Below are positions 22,527 to 35,480 of a stretch of DNA of 64,000 nt, one piece after another. Under the pieces are notes generated by a model, which was not told the origin of the DNA, ran no database searches, and saw nothing but the letters and a program-made list of their open reading frames with translations. This DNA comes from Erigeron canadensis (lineage: Eukaryota > Streptophyta > Magnoliopsida > Asterales > Asteraceae): NCBI RefSeq assembly GCF_010389155.1, contig NC_057769.1:3596001-3660000 (forward strand), in the 5' to 3' direction. Every line of letters starts with the position of its first letter. The first letter of the stretch is position 1. The position numbers were made by a program, and so were the translations under genes.

Positions 22527-23286
22527 CAGAGACGGCTCCAGTTTGGGGGCAGCGAGGTCAGTTGCCCCCACTCCAATTTTAGTACAGTGTAATTTTTCAA
22601 AATTTAAATGGTATATTTGTAATTTCCTTGTAAAAGTAATAAAAAAAAATAAGTAGGAAATAAATATAAATGTTCCCTTCGTTGTCAACTTGTCAAAAAC
22701 TTATTATTTGTATGTAATTGGTCATCAAATATTAATTTTAAGATAGATTTTTTCATTAAGAGATTAAAAAAACCCGAGTTGTTTTGATTTTTAATATAAA
22801 GAATGAAGTATAGTTTAGAGAAAAAACTTTCGTTGTTTGAGTATGTAAATGTGTAGTATATTATAGTGGAATTGTTTATAGAAAATGTATTTTTTTAAAT
22901 TTATTATATATATTTATCACAAACAATTAATTATAATTATCATAATGTAGAGAATATATATATATATATATATATATGCTAATTTCAGTATATCTAAAGA
23001 AGTATATTTTTTTAGGTTTCTTGTATTATATGATTGAATACGTTTTCATTTAATAAGATCTTGTTTGATACGTGTGGTCATTATTTATTAATAAAAACTA
23101 GTATTTTTAAATATGAGTATAAGACCTGGTGTAGATAACAAATTCTTTTGAGGGTCCATTTTCTATTTTCAAGCTAGGACTCTTTTTTTGGTTTTTTTTT
23201 TTTCATTTTCGGATACGACTGTTATAAATATAACAAATAACTTTTAATTTTGCCCCCTCACAAAAAATTTCCTGGCTCCGTCCCTG
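22527..23286. mobile_element. hAT-like element nested in the Mutator-like element
   Basis: The ends CAGAGACGGCTCCAG (left) and CAGGGACGGAGCCAGG (right, minus strand) are inverted repeats of the hAT type. The flanking 8-mers TACGTAAG (22519-22526) and CACGTAAG (23287-23294) match at 7 of 8 positions. The interior is AT-rich and non-coding, so it is non-autonomous. Confidence 0.82.
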
Positions 23287-23431
23287 CACGTAAGCAATTA
23301 CCCGGTAGCTTACATTGCTTAAACAAAATAGCGAGTTCATTACATTACATAAATACTCGAATAGATCATTGCATAACATAGAAATTCGTTGATAGTTCAT
23401 TACATCCCCATACACTAATCCCTAGTATAAA

Positions 23432-25238
23432 ATACGTATTAAGTTTTACCATTGTATCTCTAAATCGAATACTTACTAATTGTAAAACGAATCTAAAAAA
23501 TAAAAATCATTTCATTTCATTTTATTGAAAAGCAAATGATTATTTCCAAAGCCCAATGGTTACCCAAATTTACAAGCCGTTAAGACAACGACATTTTATA
23601 TGCAAGATAGAAAAAAAAATGTGAAAGTGATGCAAAAAATTTCAATGCCTAGAATAACTTAATCGGGATCAATAATACATTCATTGGTTCAAACTATTCT
23701 CCCACCCCTACCCCAATAATTCATTGGTTTCACACCATATTAGGCTAATAACTCAGTTTACTATTCTACCCTTGAAGATTCTACAATTGTATGACTAAAA
23801 CAAGGGCAAACTTGCCATACGATACGACAAGTCGACAACGATCTTATATTGTGTGACCTTTTAAAACCCGTGATATTTTGACAATGGGAGTATCAAAGTG
23901 TCACAATTGAGAGACTCAAAGTTATATTATGTTATTAGTTAGTACTAACTTGTAACTAAACTATAATTGCGGGAAGAGGGGAGTGACTTTGATTTTGGAA
24001 AAGGACAGATAATATAAAATACATAAAAGCTTTAGACACATAATCCTTCGATTTCCAAGTATATGAAGAGATGTTCTTTCTTAGTTTCTTAATTTTGGTT
24101 GATGGTAGATTTATTGGATTTTATGATAGACAAACATAATGTATTTCATCTTGAGATGATAACCCTTTTTATTTACTGTTCGATAAACGTACTAGATCTC
24201 ACTAATGAATTTTGCTTTGTGTTAAAAGAACCACCAATTCTTTATTCTTTTGTCCATACGTTCCAAAGATGAGATCCACATACACTTATTTCATGTACAA
24301 TGTTTCTTTCCTGATAATTTACATCAACAATACATGTTTCATATGAATGGTGTTATCAGGACCAAAAGATATTTGGTGCAAAACAATTGACGGTGACATC
24401 ATCCATTAATTAATGAGTTATCTTCGACTTTTTTTTTTCCACCCATCTAAAAGGTTATTTTAATGATTTTTCAGCCAATCATAAATTTTTATTTTTTGAA
24501 AATTGAATTATTAACTTATTTATCAATTTGCAATTAAAACCAAAAAACCTAATTAAGTTAATAATATTCGTCCACTAAAAATCCATTAAAAACATTTCGA
24601 TGGAAGAAGTTTCATAAAGTTTCGTCTCAGATACATTTATACCGACTGCTTCCAAAGTCTTATAACTCGAAGTTTGAATTTTCATGATTCTTTCGTATTT
24701 CATGTCATGGATCTCAGAAATCATTATCGGTTGTTGATCCATTAGATGTTTTTAACCTACTCAAATAATACTTTCTGAAAACACAATTCTCTTTTTATTT
24801 TCATGAGGCAGCAGTTAATCTCCTCAAAAATGGAGCTTGTTACCCACGATATGCCCCTGTGACCCATCAAGATTTCAAGATTTGTAGCCACGGGAGAAGC
24901 CATCTATGATTAAATTCTTATATTTCCAAAATGTAAATAAAACTCAATTTTGTCTTTAATTTTCAATTGGATTCTATTACCTAATAGGAATAGAAATGCT
25001 AAACATAGTCCCTTTGGGTTATAGTTAGACACGAATGATATTGTAGTACTTTGACATTTATGCATATTTTCAGAAGGCGGTCATATAAAATGTACAACAC
25101 TTTTAAACATGATGTAACAAATCAAAAATAGCTTTTGTAGCTATGTTTATCATTTCCGGAAAAAAAAATTGGGGTAAATTGGTAAAAAGTAAGGCATATG
25201 TTCTCCTTTTTTAAGGATAGGGATTTCCAATTTTATTG
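23432..25238. other. Gene-free AT-rich region
   Basis: No ORF, tRNA or delimitable element was found over 1.8 kb. Low-complexity T and A runs are present. Bases around 24990-25060 contain a TTTGGGTTATAGTT segment similar to other scattered repeats. Confidence 0.35.
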
Positions 25239-25866
25239 TCTCTATCTATAACTAAGAGAGGATAGTCCAAATCCTATGTGGATATCCTCTTATCATGACA
25301 ACTAAGCATATTTCATACGTGTCATTTTTCTATATATTTATAATTAGTTTTCTCAATTTATATTCCAACTCATATATTAATCATCAATAATTAAAATCTA
25401 AAATATACTTTGTTACTTAGAAGATATAGATACTTAAAAATACTATATAAGTAAATCTAGATATGTAGATTGCAAAGGTTAATCGTCTATTTTTTAAAAA
25501 ATTTAATACATTAAATATGTTTTTAAAATTAATATAAGTTAAGTTTCGATATTGATAGTAAAACGTTGTCACAATATTTTTTTTAGATATATGTTTCAAA
25601 ATTAATTTAGTCATAATCTTTTAAAATATTTTATATTTTAATTATGTTTCAAAATTAATATAGTTAAGTTTTTGCCTTATTTTACCTTATTTTTTAAGTT
25701 AATTTTGTTTCTGTAATATTGAACTTATTAAGTTAAACTTTTTGTCATATTTTCATGAGTTATTATTTCCATATTAAAATATATCCTTAATTATTATATT
25801 TATATTTTAGCTAATTATTATCATAATTAAAAGTTTTTTACCGTACAATATACAGGTTTAATCTAG
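25239..25866 (+). mobile_element. Small Helitron-like element
   Basis: It begins TCTCTATCTATAACTAAGAGAGG, the same 5' signature as at 41313 and 61447, and ends CTAG (25863-25866) followed by T. A weak hairpin, CCGTACAATATACAGG, lies 6-7 bases before the end. The base before the start is G where A is expected, so the left boundary could be off by a few bases. It has no coding content. Confidence 0.55.
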
Positions 25867-26925
25867 TTTAAATATATATTATTAAAAATAAAAATTATGT
25901 TTAACATCAAATTATAGATATAAAATAAACATTTTTAAATTTAATTAATCTTTTTATTACTATTTATAAATATACCTTAAATCTAGACTATTCTTGTTAT
26001 CACCAAACAACACCCTTAACAAGTTACATAATACTGATCAGATAATGCTATTCTCTATCTCTATTTTGAAACATTTTAGCTACTGCCTACTGTTACGCAA
26101 ATTATTCACGCATATTCAATTTTCCATAGTGCCAGCCTGGCTTGGGCTTTAATTGGAGTCCAATATAAGATGGGCCATGTAGGTTGAATCTATTAGCCTG
26201 CCAAGGCGGCAAGGCCTAACCTGAAGTGCTCAACGATAAGTGTACAAGCGTACAACTATATATCACCCTGTATATCGGGTCAGGTTTTGTGCTGCGACTT
26301 AAATAAGAAGTAAATTATCTTTTGTAACTAACTAGTCACTAGGAATTGTACATGAATCCAGGGTAAGAAGTTATATTAGTTTAGTTTAAATCAAAGCTCA
26401 ACTTGAAGAACCAAAAATCAAAATTCTTAACAAGTACACATCGGATAAAGTGACAACATATATAATTATTTAATGTTAAAACTTCTATTCGTATATTATA
26501 GGTGTTCTAATTCTCACTATAATAAATAAATATTTAAAGGTTTATATCGATCAAGATTTAATTCCTAAGATATAACATACAAATCAAGATTTAAAGCCAG
26601 AATGCTCAAATGCTTTATATATACACAATACACTAGTACTTGTATAAATAAATCTGTATTTGGATAAGAAATACCCAATCAACAAATAAAAAACAATAAT
26701 ATTGATATTAAGTTACGGATTTTGCAAATGAGAATCTAAGTGTTATCACTAACAACTTACGATATTTACAAGGTAGTAGTTTATTTTATTTAGACAATTA
26801 CATATTATTGATCACTTAACCATTTGTACTGACAGGTGTGATTGATTGTCTCAAAAATACAACACTAAATCTAATCCACTATTATAATTATGGAATGTAT
26901 GTTTATATCTTTAAAGATCTTTTAA
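25867..26925. other. Gene-free AT-rich region
   Basis: No supported gene. Bases 26100-26290 are less AT-rich (AGCCTGGCTTGGGC, CCAAGGCGGCAAGGCC) but have no open frame or boxes that identify them. Confidence 0.3.
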
Positions 26926-26939
26926 CTATGTTATAAGAT

Positions 26940-27132
26940 GACCAATTATCAATATATGGATTGGTATATGGTTGAACTTGAGACTGAGGGGTCTTGGGTT
27001 CAAATTTTGGTGTGAGTAAAATACTTTCAGGAATGGAGACAGAGGTTTTTCCAGTATGGGTTTCCTCTGGAATTGGAGTTGGGTATATGAAGAGGCATGC
27101 CGCTGAGGCCAAATTTGCCGTTAAAAAAAAAG
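26940..27132 (+). mobile_element. SINE with 14-bp target duplication
   Basis: Flanked by CTATGTTATAAGAT at 26926-26939 and 27133-27146. The box A-like region is TGGTATATGGTTGAACTT and box B is GGGTTCAAATTTT near 26996. The body ends in an A-run before the second target copy. The length is 193 bp. Confidence 0.85.
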
Positions 27133-27146
27133 CTATGTTATAAGAT

Positions 27147-28146
27147 AAGTTTATCTATATTGTTCCATTGTTGTAAATGTATAAACTGTTAATCCAACAA
27201 TTGGAATATGGATTAGTCGAAACGACTTAAACACTAATGTATCAACGAGCAAGAAGTTGTTAGCTACCTCCTTCACTAGCAATCACGATCATAAATCGTG
27301 TTGGCAACCATTTCTTTAACTAGTAATTAAGGGGAACTAAGCTTTATAGTTATTATTATTCAGATTGACAAAAAGAACATTCGTCAATGTTGTAAGTCAA
27401 AATAAACGGTAAAAAGGGAGAGAAATTACCTACCAAAATGTTTGACAAGTTGACAAGCCAATACTATACGTAACGGTCAAGTATCCATTTCAGAATTGGA
27501 TAATTGAAGACTCAACTTCCAATTCACAAGTTTTATCTTTAACCAAAAATGAAGGAAAAAGAAGACGAGCTAAAAGCAATTAACGATGATTACTCATGTC
27601 CAATGACATATTAACATACACCTCAACAGTCAACATCCAACACCTCAAAAATTGTTGCAAGTTAATTTATAAAAGGCAACATCGTAAACAAGAACTACCG
27701 GTTGGTTAAACGGAAAATGATCAATCTTCTTAACCAAATAACATAATAATCCTTCTAATACATTAAGAAGGTGATATGTGGTATCTACTAATTATCTTTC
27801 CTAATTTTGTCCCCTTATTTTTCCATATGTCATTATCTTATAGTTAGAAAGTTTGTTAGACTATTTGGTTATGAGGATTAATTATTTCTCTTTTTCGAAT
27901 TAGGTCATTCGAATGAGTACATGTTGATTTCTTGAGTCCTTATATACACGTGTTTTATGCAATTTGTGAAGTGTGTCTTTTTTTGGAACGTTGTGAAGTG
28001 TGTCTTCATTAAAGATTTTGTTAGCATATATCAAAGTTAGAATTTTGTTAGTCAAATTCTTTATAACAAGTTACTCTTGTTATGAATGTTTAGTCAAGTA
28101 TTTAGATCCCATCTAACATAAATTTGTAAAGTCTTACGCTAATGAA
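27147..28146. other. Gene-free region with a foldback-like repeat
   Basis: No gene. Bases 27720-27900 resemble 34805-34925 (shared TAACCAAATA, CATTAAGAA, GATATGTGGTATC and GGATTAATTATTTC blocks) and have weakly inverted ends, so they probably represent a short degenerate MITE family. Confidence 0.4.
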
Positions 28147-28160
28147 AAAAAGTTACATTT

Positions 28161-28738
28161 TTTTTTTTGGTGAAAAGGTGAATTGTATTATATCCAAACA
28201 TATACAAATTTACAATAAAGAATAAGCTTGGACAGGCCCAAGTGTCACATACGTCTACAAATAACCACAAAATCTACCTCAAACTAACTTCACAAGACCA
28301 TATCAATACAGGGTATACCAACTATGCAACCAAAACACTCAGATACATCAATATAAAAAAGTGTTAGCCTATTAATCCCAGAATTGCACCAGTATGGGAC
28401 CAAGTAGTCTCATCTTACATGATTCACTATTCCCATACGCAAGTGCAATCTCTACCTTCACAAGTCAGCCTTATTTAGCTTTCAAACTGTTATTTATCAA
28501 TTCCAACTCCCACATTTCAGCAATCCTATCTACATTTCTTGTATTCTTTACTTTGATGTTCATAATCTTCTAACACTATCTTTGATAATCTGACAAAGTG
28601 CATCCATGCTTCTATCTTGATTCTTAAAAATTCTGGCATTCCTTTCTTGCCATAGATAATATACTGCAGCAGCTACCAATAACTTGTTCACAAACATGCC
28701 AAGCCTGCTGATAACATCTAATATGAGCCAACTCTAAT
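28161..28738 (-). mobile_element. 5'-truncated LINE insertion
   Basis: A poly-T run at 28158-28168 is the poly(A) tail of a minus-strand LINE. The 14-bp target duplication AAAAAGTTACATTT is perfect at 28147-28160 and 28739-28752. The minus strand upstream of the tail encodes the C-terminal LINE signature YLWQERNARIFKNQDRSMDA, then LCQIIKDS, followed shortly by decay and stops. Only the last 0.58 kb was inserted, typical of incomplete target-primed reverse transcription. Confidence 0.9.
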
Positions 28739-28989
28739 AAAAAGTTACATTTCATTTAATCACTTTGTGTGTTTATTGCTTGTTATAACCTAAGCCATGA
28801 GTTAAAACATAATTTGTTTATTATTATCCGCTTTTGACTATCTAGATAAATATTTTTTTAAAAGCACATTTAAATCACACTCCACTAAAAATCTTACTCA
28901 TGGTAATTAATTACTCATTTACTTTGGGAAAAATAGAAGATACATCACTTTCACCCACAACCGTCCAATGAAAACGCGTTGTATCTTCC

Positions 28990-31900
28990 CTGACACAAAC
29001 AACCACTGGCAGTAAAAACAAATAGTGTGTATCTATATTTTCAACTCCCCCATAAATTACTTTTCAGACTTTTACTTCCCATTCACTGTAAATTCTTTCT
29101 TTTTAGACCGTTGGATTCTTTACAAAAAGGTCAAACCTTTATTCATCTTTTTCTTCTGGGTTTTCTCTCTTATTTCTTACAGTTGCTCTGGCATTACGTT
29201 TTCTTCATCTTGGAAGAAATCTTTGGCTTTTTTCAACTTATATCTGGTAAGTGTTTGATGAAATGTCTCAATGACATATTTTTGAATTAACTGTTTTGTA
29301 TTTGTTCTTTTTGTAAAGATTTTGGTTGATTCTTGTTCATTATAGCTTTTTTGAAGTGTGTATGGAGATATAATCTGGCAAAAAAAAAAAAAACTTTTTT
29401 TTTTTTAGTATTAGTTGCTACATTGACAAGAAGTTATTCTTAAGTGATTTTCTTGATTTGGGTAGAAAGAAAATTTTCATTTTTTTCAGTTATAGTGTAA
29501 AAAATAAGTTATGAATATTCTTTGTAGAAATTTCAGATGATTCTTGTTCAGTTTAGCTATTCTGAAGTGGGCATTATAGAAAGAAATGTTAAGAATTTTT
29601 ATATGTTTTTGTTATAAAAAAATAAAATAAAAACTAATAGTGCTAAGCTATGAGTCTTTTTTTAAATATTTTATATGATTCTTGTTTAGAAATGTTATAG
29701 ATATATTCTGGGAAAAATTAGATGATATGATTACTTGTTAAAAAAAAATTTTAAATAGATGGTTTTTGGAAATTTTTTGAAGATATGATTTGGGGAAAGC
29801 AAAATCTCATTTGCAGCTATAATTTCTTGATTGATATGTAATCATAGAGGTTGCATGTCTTGCAAAGAAGAAATCTTATAATTTTCTTAGTTTGCTTTTT
29901 CCTTTTTCCCCTTTTTATCATTACTGTAACACTTTTTAATGTGTCATATTTGCCTTTGAATCACCTCTTGAATCCAGGTCTAGATTTTGTATGTGAGATG
30001 GAATATACAAAAGGGTAAAGCAAATAAAATAACAATGTCAAAGAGAGGGGAATATGCTTAGACCTCAGACTTATAATTTTTTAGCTTTCATTTTGTACTG
30101 TTTCATTTGTAGCAATCAGAGTTTCAATATTCAAAATATTTTGAACTCTTATTTTACTCTCATGAGGGAATCTTGGTTTATGTGTTTCATGTGACATTCT
30201 GTATACTATTATTATATATAATATGAGATATATATATTTTTTTGGTTTTCATAAACTGCAGGACCACACATATAGTTTTTACACTCCCAGTTTCTTCTTT
30301 GTCCATACACTCAAGATGGACTCTGCTTTGCAGATCTAGAACAACCAATGAAAAACATGAAGCTTGTTTTCACCTGAACATTTCACAGCTGTCATTTGTC
30401 AGTTTTCCAATCCTTTTTTTGACTGTATTTTGTTCAAAAATGTCAAACTGTAGTCTTAATAAGTTGCAGCCACAAATATCACTCCTTTGTCATTGCATAA
30501 GAGGATTGTTTGAAAGAGAATGCAAATTCTATATATAATTTTTATATCGTGTTTTTTACATGTCTTTTCTTTGACAAGTAACAGATCATTCGTTTTTGTT
30601 TATTATTTGGTGAAAATACAAAACGAAAAAAAGTAACAGATCATTCGTTTTTGTTTATTATTTGGTGAAAGTACAAAACGAAAAGGTCAAATAGTTCATT
30701 GATAATCAACTGTGCTTTTGTTTCCAGAATATGCTTTTTTACAGGGTATGCTATAAGTTTAAGTGTTGTATTTTAGTAGCAAGTTTATGAAATCTGATAT
30801 ATATTAGTTTTGCCTTTCCCCCTGTATATTACAGTGTTTCCTATATTAGTCAATTTAGTTGGTGTAGTTTGTCGTTGTTATGCTTCTAACTAACTAGATG
30901 TTGAAACAAATCTTTTAGCACCGTATTTTAGATTCTAAGCAATAAATGATTCCAGTGACTGTTTTATATCATATGAAATGCCACCTATAGGTGGTTGATG
31001 ATCATGCCAATGTTGACTAGTTTAACAGACAATGAGATTTACATGGATCTTCTCTATTTTTAGCTTTAACTTAAATCAACCTGTAAAAAACATTGTCTTG
31101 AACATATTTCATTAGTTTTGTCATGTTCTGGTTTAACTGATGTCATACATTATTATGCAGGGTTTCTTTGACTTTGTTGTGGAAATGATTTGACTCGATT
31201 CACTTTTGCTATACAAAATGGTTGACCCTATCTCAGCAAGGTCAATCCGTGGTTCAACATTGAGAAACAAGTTTGAATTGGAGAGACGTCGTCTTTCTTA
31301 TACAGATCATCATTACGAAGATGTGAAGAATCGTCTAAATATGGCAGCATCGCCTTCAAACCGTAGCCAAAAACAACTCATTGGAAACCAAGAACTTGAG
31401 AGGGATGAAATAGTTAGACACATGTCTAATTTGCCAAGTTTTCTTGATCCGGAAAAAGCCACCCCCGACAGGGCTTTAAGTTTCGGAGTTATGGATTGGG
31501 GAAGATTAGAAAAATGGCAGTATCAACATCATAAGTGTTCACCCTCTAGCAGCAGTTCTTCCCCATTTTTCTCAACTGATGGGTCAACTCCCCAGTCAAC
31601 CAGCGGTCAAAGCTGTTTTAGTGCGCGTCAAAAACCTCACCGCGTAACTCTACAATGTCATTTTAACAGGTCTTCATGTTTGGGGAATGTTGACAAGTTT
31701 CATAATTTTAAGGATGCTACGTTTTATAAGAGAACTGAGCCCAAATATTGCAAATTGCATGTTTCTGATGCACCCAAGGTTAAAGAATTGGAATCATCCA
31801 ATGATATAGGAAACCGTCAGGCAAAATCATCTTTGAAGGGAAAGATGAAAATCCAAGATGGGGCAGTAAATGCGCCCATTGAAACGGTAAAAGTTTTGCC

Positions 31901-33762
31901 TACACAATTTCATGGATATGGTGAAAGTACAAGAAATCCAAGTAGTGCATCTGGGAACACCAACTTACAAGAAAAACGATCATCTTTTTGTTCCGTAAAG
32001 TCAGATTCTAATACGGGTACTTTTGCTGCTGATAAACCAAGAAATATGTCTCCAAACCGTCGTTTCAGCTTTGGCATGATCTCTAAATCTCCAGCTTCTA
32101 TGTCTACCACGAGAAGTGTTGAGTCTCCAGTCTCTCAAAAATCAAGTGTGGATACGCATGTATTAAACCGCGCTCAATCAAGTCCCTTAAGAAGGTTATT
32201 GGAACCACTCTACTCATTCAAGGCAACTAGTTACCGCAAATCTGCTGAAAAATCTCGTGAGGATTCAAAATTAAAAGCAAAAGGAAACATGCATTTGAGA
32301 AATAGCAGGGAAGTTAGCAATGCTGATAGTTTGCATAAATATGATACATCACGAGCTCTTTTTCAAACAGCTGTCAAGAATGGCCGCCCTCTGTTCACAT
32401 TTGCAGTTGAGAACAACAATAATGTTCTTGCAGCCACAGTAAGAGATTCAAGGTCTTCTGCAAAAGAGAACAGCAACTGTTGGATCTATACATTTTTCAC
32501 CGTTGATGAAATCAAGAAAAAGACTGGGGGTTGGTTATCTCATAGCAGAAGAGATAAAGGTCACAGTTATATCCCAAACATGACAGCTCAAATGACGGTA
32601 TCAAATCGTTCAATTTCTAAGTGTGACACCAGAGAATTCTCTTTATATCGTGTGGACCCAACACGGGTTGATGAGTTAGCAGGCATTGTTGTGAAGTTTT
32701 CAAGAAATGTGGAGCACGAAGAAGAAAATCAAGAAAGGTTTAATACCACAGTTATTCTACCTGGCGGGAATCATGGTGTATCAAGTAATGGAAAACCTTC
32801 ACCATTGATTGAGCGGTGGCGGTCTAATGGTGTATGTGACTGCGGAGGTTGGGATTTGGGCTGCAGATTGAGAACTCTCACAAACCAGGTGCAATGTAGT
32901 AGGACAAACTCACCCACTGGCCAGTTTGAGCTTTTCTTTCAGGTACATCTTATCTCTGTGTGTTTGGTACTTGCTTCAAATAGAACTAAAGATTAGAATT
33001 AATAAGAACACACGATCAGAGTTACCGGATATGAATACATCAATATACAGGTGTAATAATGCTATTTGATTCAACAATTTGCCTACATTTACTTTTTGTT
33101 GCTCGATGAGTCGATTTATGTTGGGTTTTTTTTTTTCTAACGGGTAATATAAGAGGCTGGTTTGATGGAAACGGGTCAAATGGGCACAAGTTACTGAAAG
33201 TGCATGTGCATTTTAAATGCATTGTTGTCTTAAAATCAATTTATCCAAAGAATATAGATTATTGTTGTGACAACTTACAATAAGATCATGTAGTACTCGT
33301 ATATGACTCACTAAAACTAAGTGTCTTACTTGTTTTGACCCACTGCCCACCCTTGGCAGACCCACCTAATTTTTACTGCCTCTAATACGAGCTCTAAATC
33401 CGACACTGAATGCACTTTCACTGAAGCTTATTACGCTTTGTAAGAGAACAACACCATTTTCATGTTTTGATAATAGATACCAATTTACTCATATTTTCTC
33501 TATAACCTTTTGACAGGGAGACTCTGCAAACAAAAGGCGTTTCTTCAGCCTCTGTCCGTTAAAAGAAAAGATATTTTCTATCGAATATAATTCGTCTCTT
33601 TCGCCTTTACAAGCGTTCTCAATTTGTATATCAGTTTTGGAGTGCAGAAAATCATCTGAGCATACATCTTCCAGGACCTACGAAGACAAACAAGTACTGG
33701 GTGATCCCACTCCAGTTCGTTTTGCTTCATTTCCACCTCTTTCGCCTGTTGGAAGGGTCTAG
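28990..33762 (+). CDS. DUF3527-domain plant protein
   Basis: The coding exons are 31218-32942 and 33517-33762, joined in phase 0 by a GTACAT...GACAG intron, giving 656 residues. The ATG at 31218 is chosen; no earlier in-frame ATG was seen. A long leader exon probably ends at 29246 (CTG|GTAAGT) and joins at 31161 (TATGCAG), a 1.9-kb 5'-UTR intron. Protein features: a basic N-terminus (ARSIRGSTLRNK), the conserved LPSFLDPEKATPDRALSFGV then DWGRLEKW block at about 75-105, a long Ser-rich disordered middle, and the DUF3527 domain from about 385 to the end (GRPLFTFAVE, CWIYTFFTVDEIKKK, the ERWRSNGVCDCGGWDLGC block, then SLCPLKEKIFSIEYNSSLSP). The family is plant-specific and its biochemical role is not established. 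The leader start is approximate. Confidence 0.88.
30577..30686. repeat. 55-bp tandem duplication in the 5'-UTR intron
   Basis: The unit AGTAACAGATCATTCGTTTT... occurs at 30577 and 30632 and is nearly identical. It lies inside the long leader intron of the DUF3527 gene. Confidence 0.85.
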
Positions 33763-35442
33763 GACGGAATTATTGTGTCATAATCTAACTAAATAGTAGG
33801 CAGTAGTACCATAGGTATATGGGTAAATTGCATTTTACCTGTGTATAAGTAATGTAATACCATATGATATGATTTTTTTTCCCTTTCTTTGCTCTGTGTT
33901 CTGGGAAGTGGTATTTATCTTCTCCATGACCAGAACATCTTTAATATGAAAATCGCATATTTAGTTAAGTTTCATGGTTTCCGATTGAGGTTTTAATTTT
34001 CATACGAGTCTATTCGGAATATGTTTCATCTCTATTGGCATAGTTATGTTAAAAAAGAAAAGAAAGGGGAAACATATCGAATGGATGGATCCAAGTGGCC
34101 TAACGTTTATTACTTTATTGCGATGGTTAAGCTTAACAATTACTAACATACATACATACATACGTATATATAAAGTGTAAAGTTAGATAAATTATAGAAT
34201 TATACCTACGCAATGGAAACAAGTCAACAACTAATTTCAGTGTAGAGACTCGGCTAAGATGGCTGATCGGCGATGAAGTCTCAAATTATAAGTTTAACTT
34301 TTGAAGAGATTTTGTATATTTATTGTTATGAAATGAATTAGTATTTGATTTGTTACATATCAATAAACTTATTATAAAATTTGAAGGTGGATTCTGATAT
34401 GAAAAGTTTGCAAGCCTTAACGGGTGTTTGATACAATGAAATGGAAAGAGTGGAAAGTGAATGAGAAAAACTTCTCATGTTTGGTTGCAATGGAAAATGA
34501 AAACAAGAATTGAGAAGGGAGAATCGATTTCATTCCCTCAATTCTCTATAAAATGTAGAAAATAGATGGGAATAAAAATTTTATTTTATTTTTTGTTTTA
34601 GTGATGTTATATGTATTAAAATTAATTATTATTTAAAATTTTGTATTTTTTATATATTCATTCTCTGCTTGTACCAAACGACGAAATACATTTTCTTTTC
34701 AAATATTCATTCTCTTTCCCACTATATTCATTCTCTATTATTCTCTTTGATTCACTCCTAACAATGGTCTCTTGATATTGGTTGTTGCACTTTCCCAGTT
34801 AATCTTTTAATTATTGAAAATGATAAACCGTCCTAACCAAATAGCCTAATAATCATCCTAAAACATTAAGAATGTGACATGTGGTATCCACTAATTCTCA
34901 TTAGGAGGATTAATTATTTCCCTTTAATTACAATACGACTTTTGTAACTATTCAAATTTACACTAAAGTTTTTGTTTTATCACTTTCCGTCCATTAAAGT
35001 TGTCGTTTTTAATTTTTGACACCAAACTTTTGATTTTCATATTTCAAGTGATTTTCATATTTCAATTAAACAACTTTAACATATTTACTGTTTTACCATT
35101 AAACACTCATTTTTATTTCATTACATTTTAGTATATCAGTTTATTTCAACCTCAAGATTTTCTCATGGGAAAGCTTGAGCAAATCTCAACCTTTTTAAAT
35201 ACCTTTATATTAGTCTCTTTATCTATCTTAACTTTAATGTAATACTCGTAACATTTATTTTTATTTCATTTACATTTTAGAATATGCATCCAATTATTGT
35301 TGAGTTTTCACTAGTTTTTTTCCACTGACCATCCAAAAAAAAAAAGGTAGTCGCTAATTTTAAGTTTGGTGGGTTAAATTTAGCCCGTGTTTAAAAACTT
35401 TACATGTTACAATTTTACATACATCTCATTGTGTTTACGATA
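33763..35442. other. Intergenic region with degenerate MITE-like repeats
   Basis: The first 150 bases are the probable 3' UTR of the DUF3527 gene. A (CATA)n run lies at about 34147-34162. Bases 34424-34690 contain GGTGTTTGATACAATGAAATGG and, inverted, CTTGTACCAAACGACGAAAT, the style of a MITE. Bases 34805-34925 match the repeat near 27720. No gene was found. Confidence 0.4.
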
Positions 35443-35480
35443 CTAGTCTTAATACCCATACGATGTACGGTAGCTATATA
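35443..35480 (-). mobile_element. Helitron-like 3' terminus
   Basis: On the minus strand the sequence reads CCGTACATCGTATGGG (decayed hairpin), about ten bases, then CTAG followed by T. The element would extend to the right; its 5' end was not located. Confidence 0.5.

Larger units (their letters stand above)
21233..23422. mobile_element. Mutator-like element with long inverted ends
   Basis: Inverted termini of at least 120 bases begin GGGATTAGTGTCTGGGGATAT at 21233; the minus strand from 23422 reads GGGATTAGTGTATGGGGATG. The element is bounded by a perfect 9-bp target duplication, TAGTATAAA, at 21224-21232 and 23423-23431, the hallmark of Mutator-like elements. No transposase ORF is visible. 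The 2190-bp interior holds an (ATT)n tract and a nested hAT-like element. The nested hAT sits next to the inner edge of the right terminal repeat. Confidence 0.88.
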
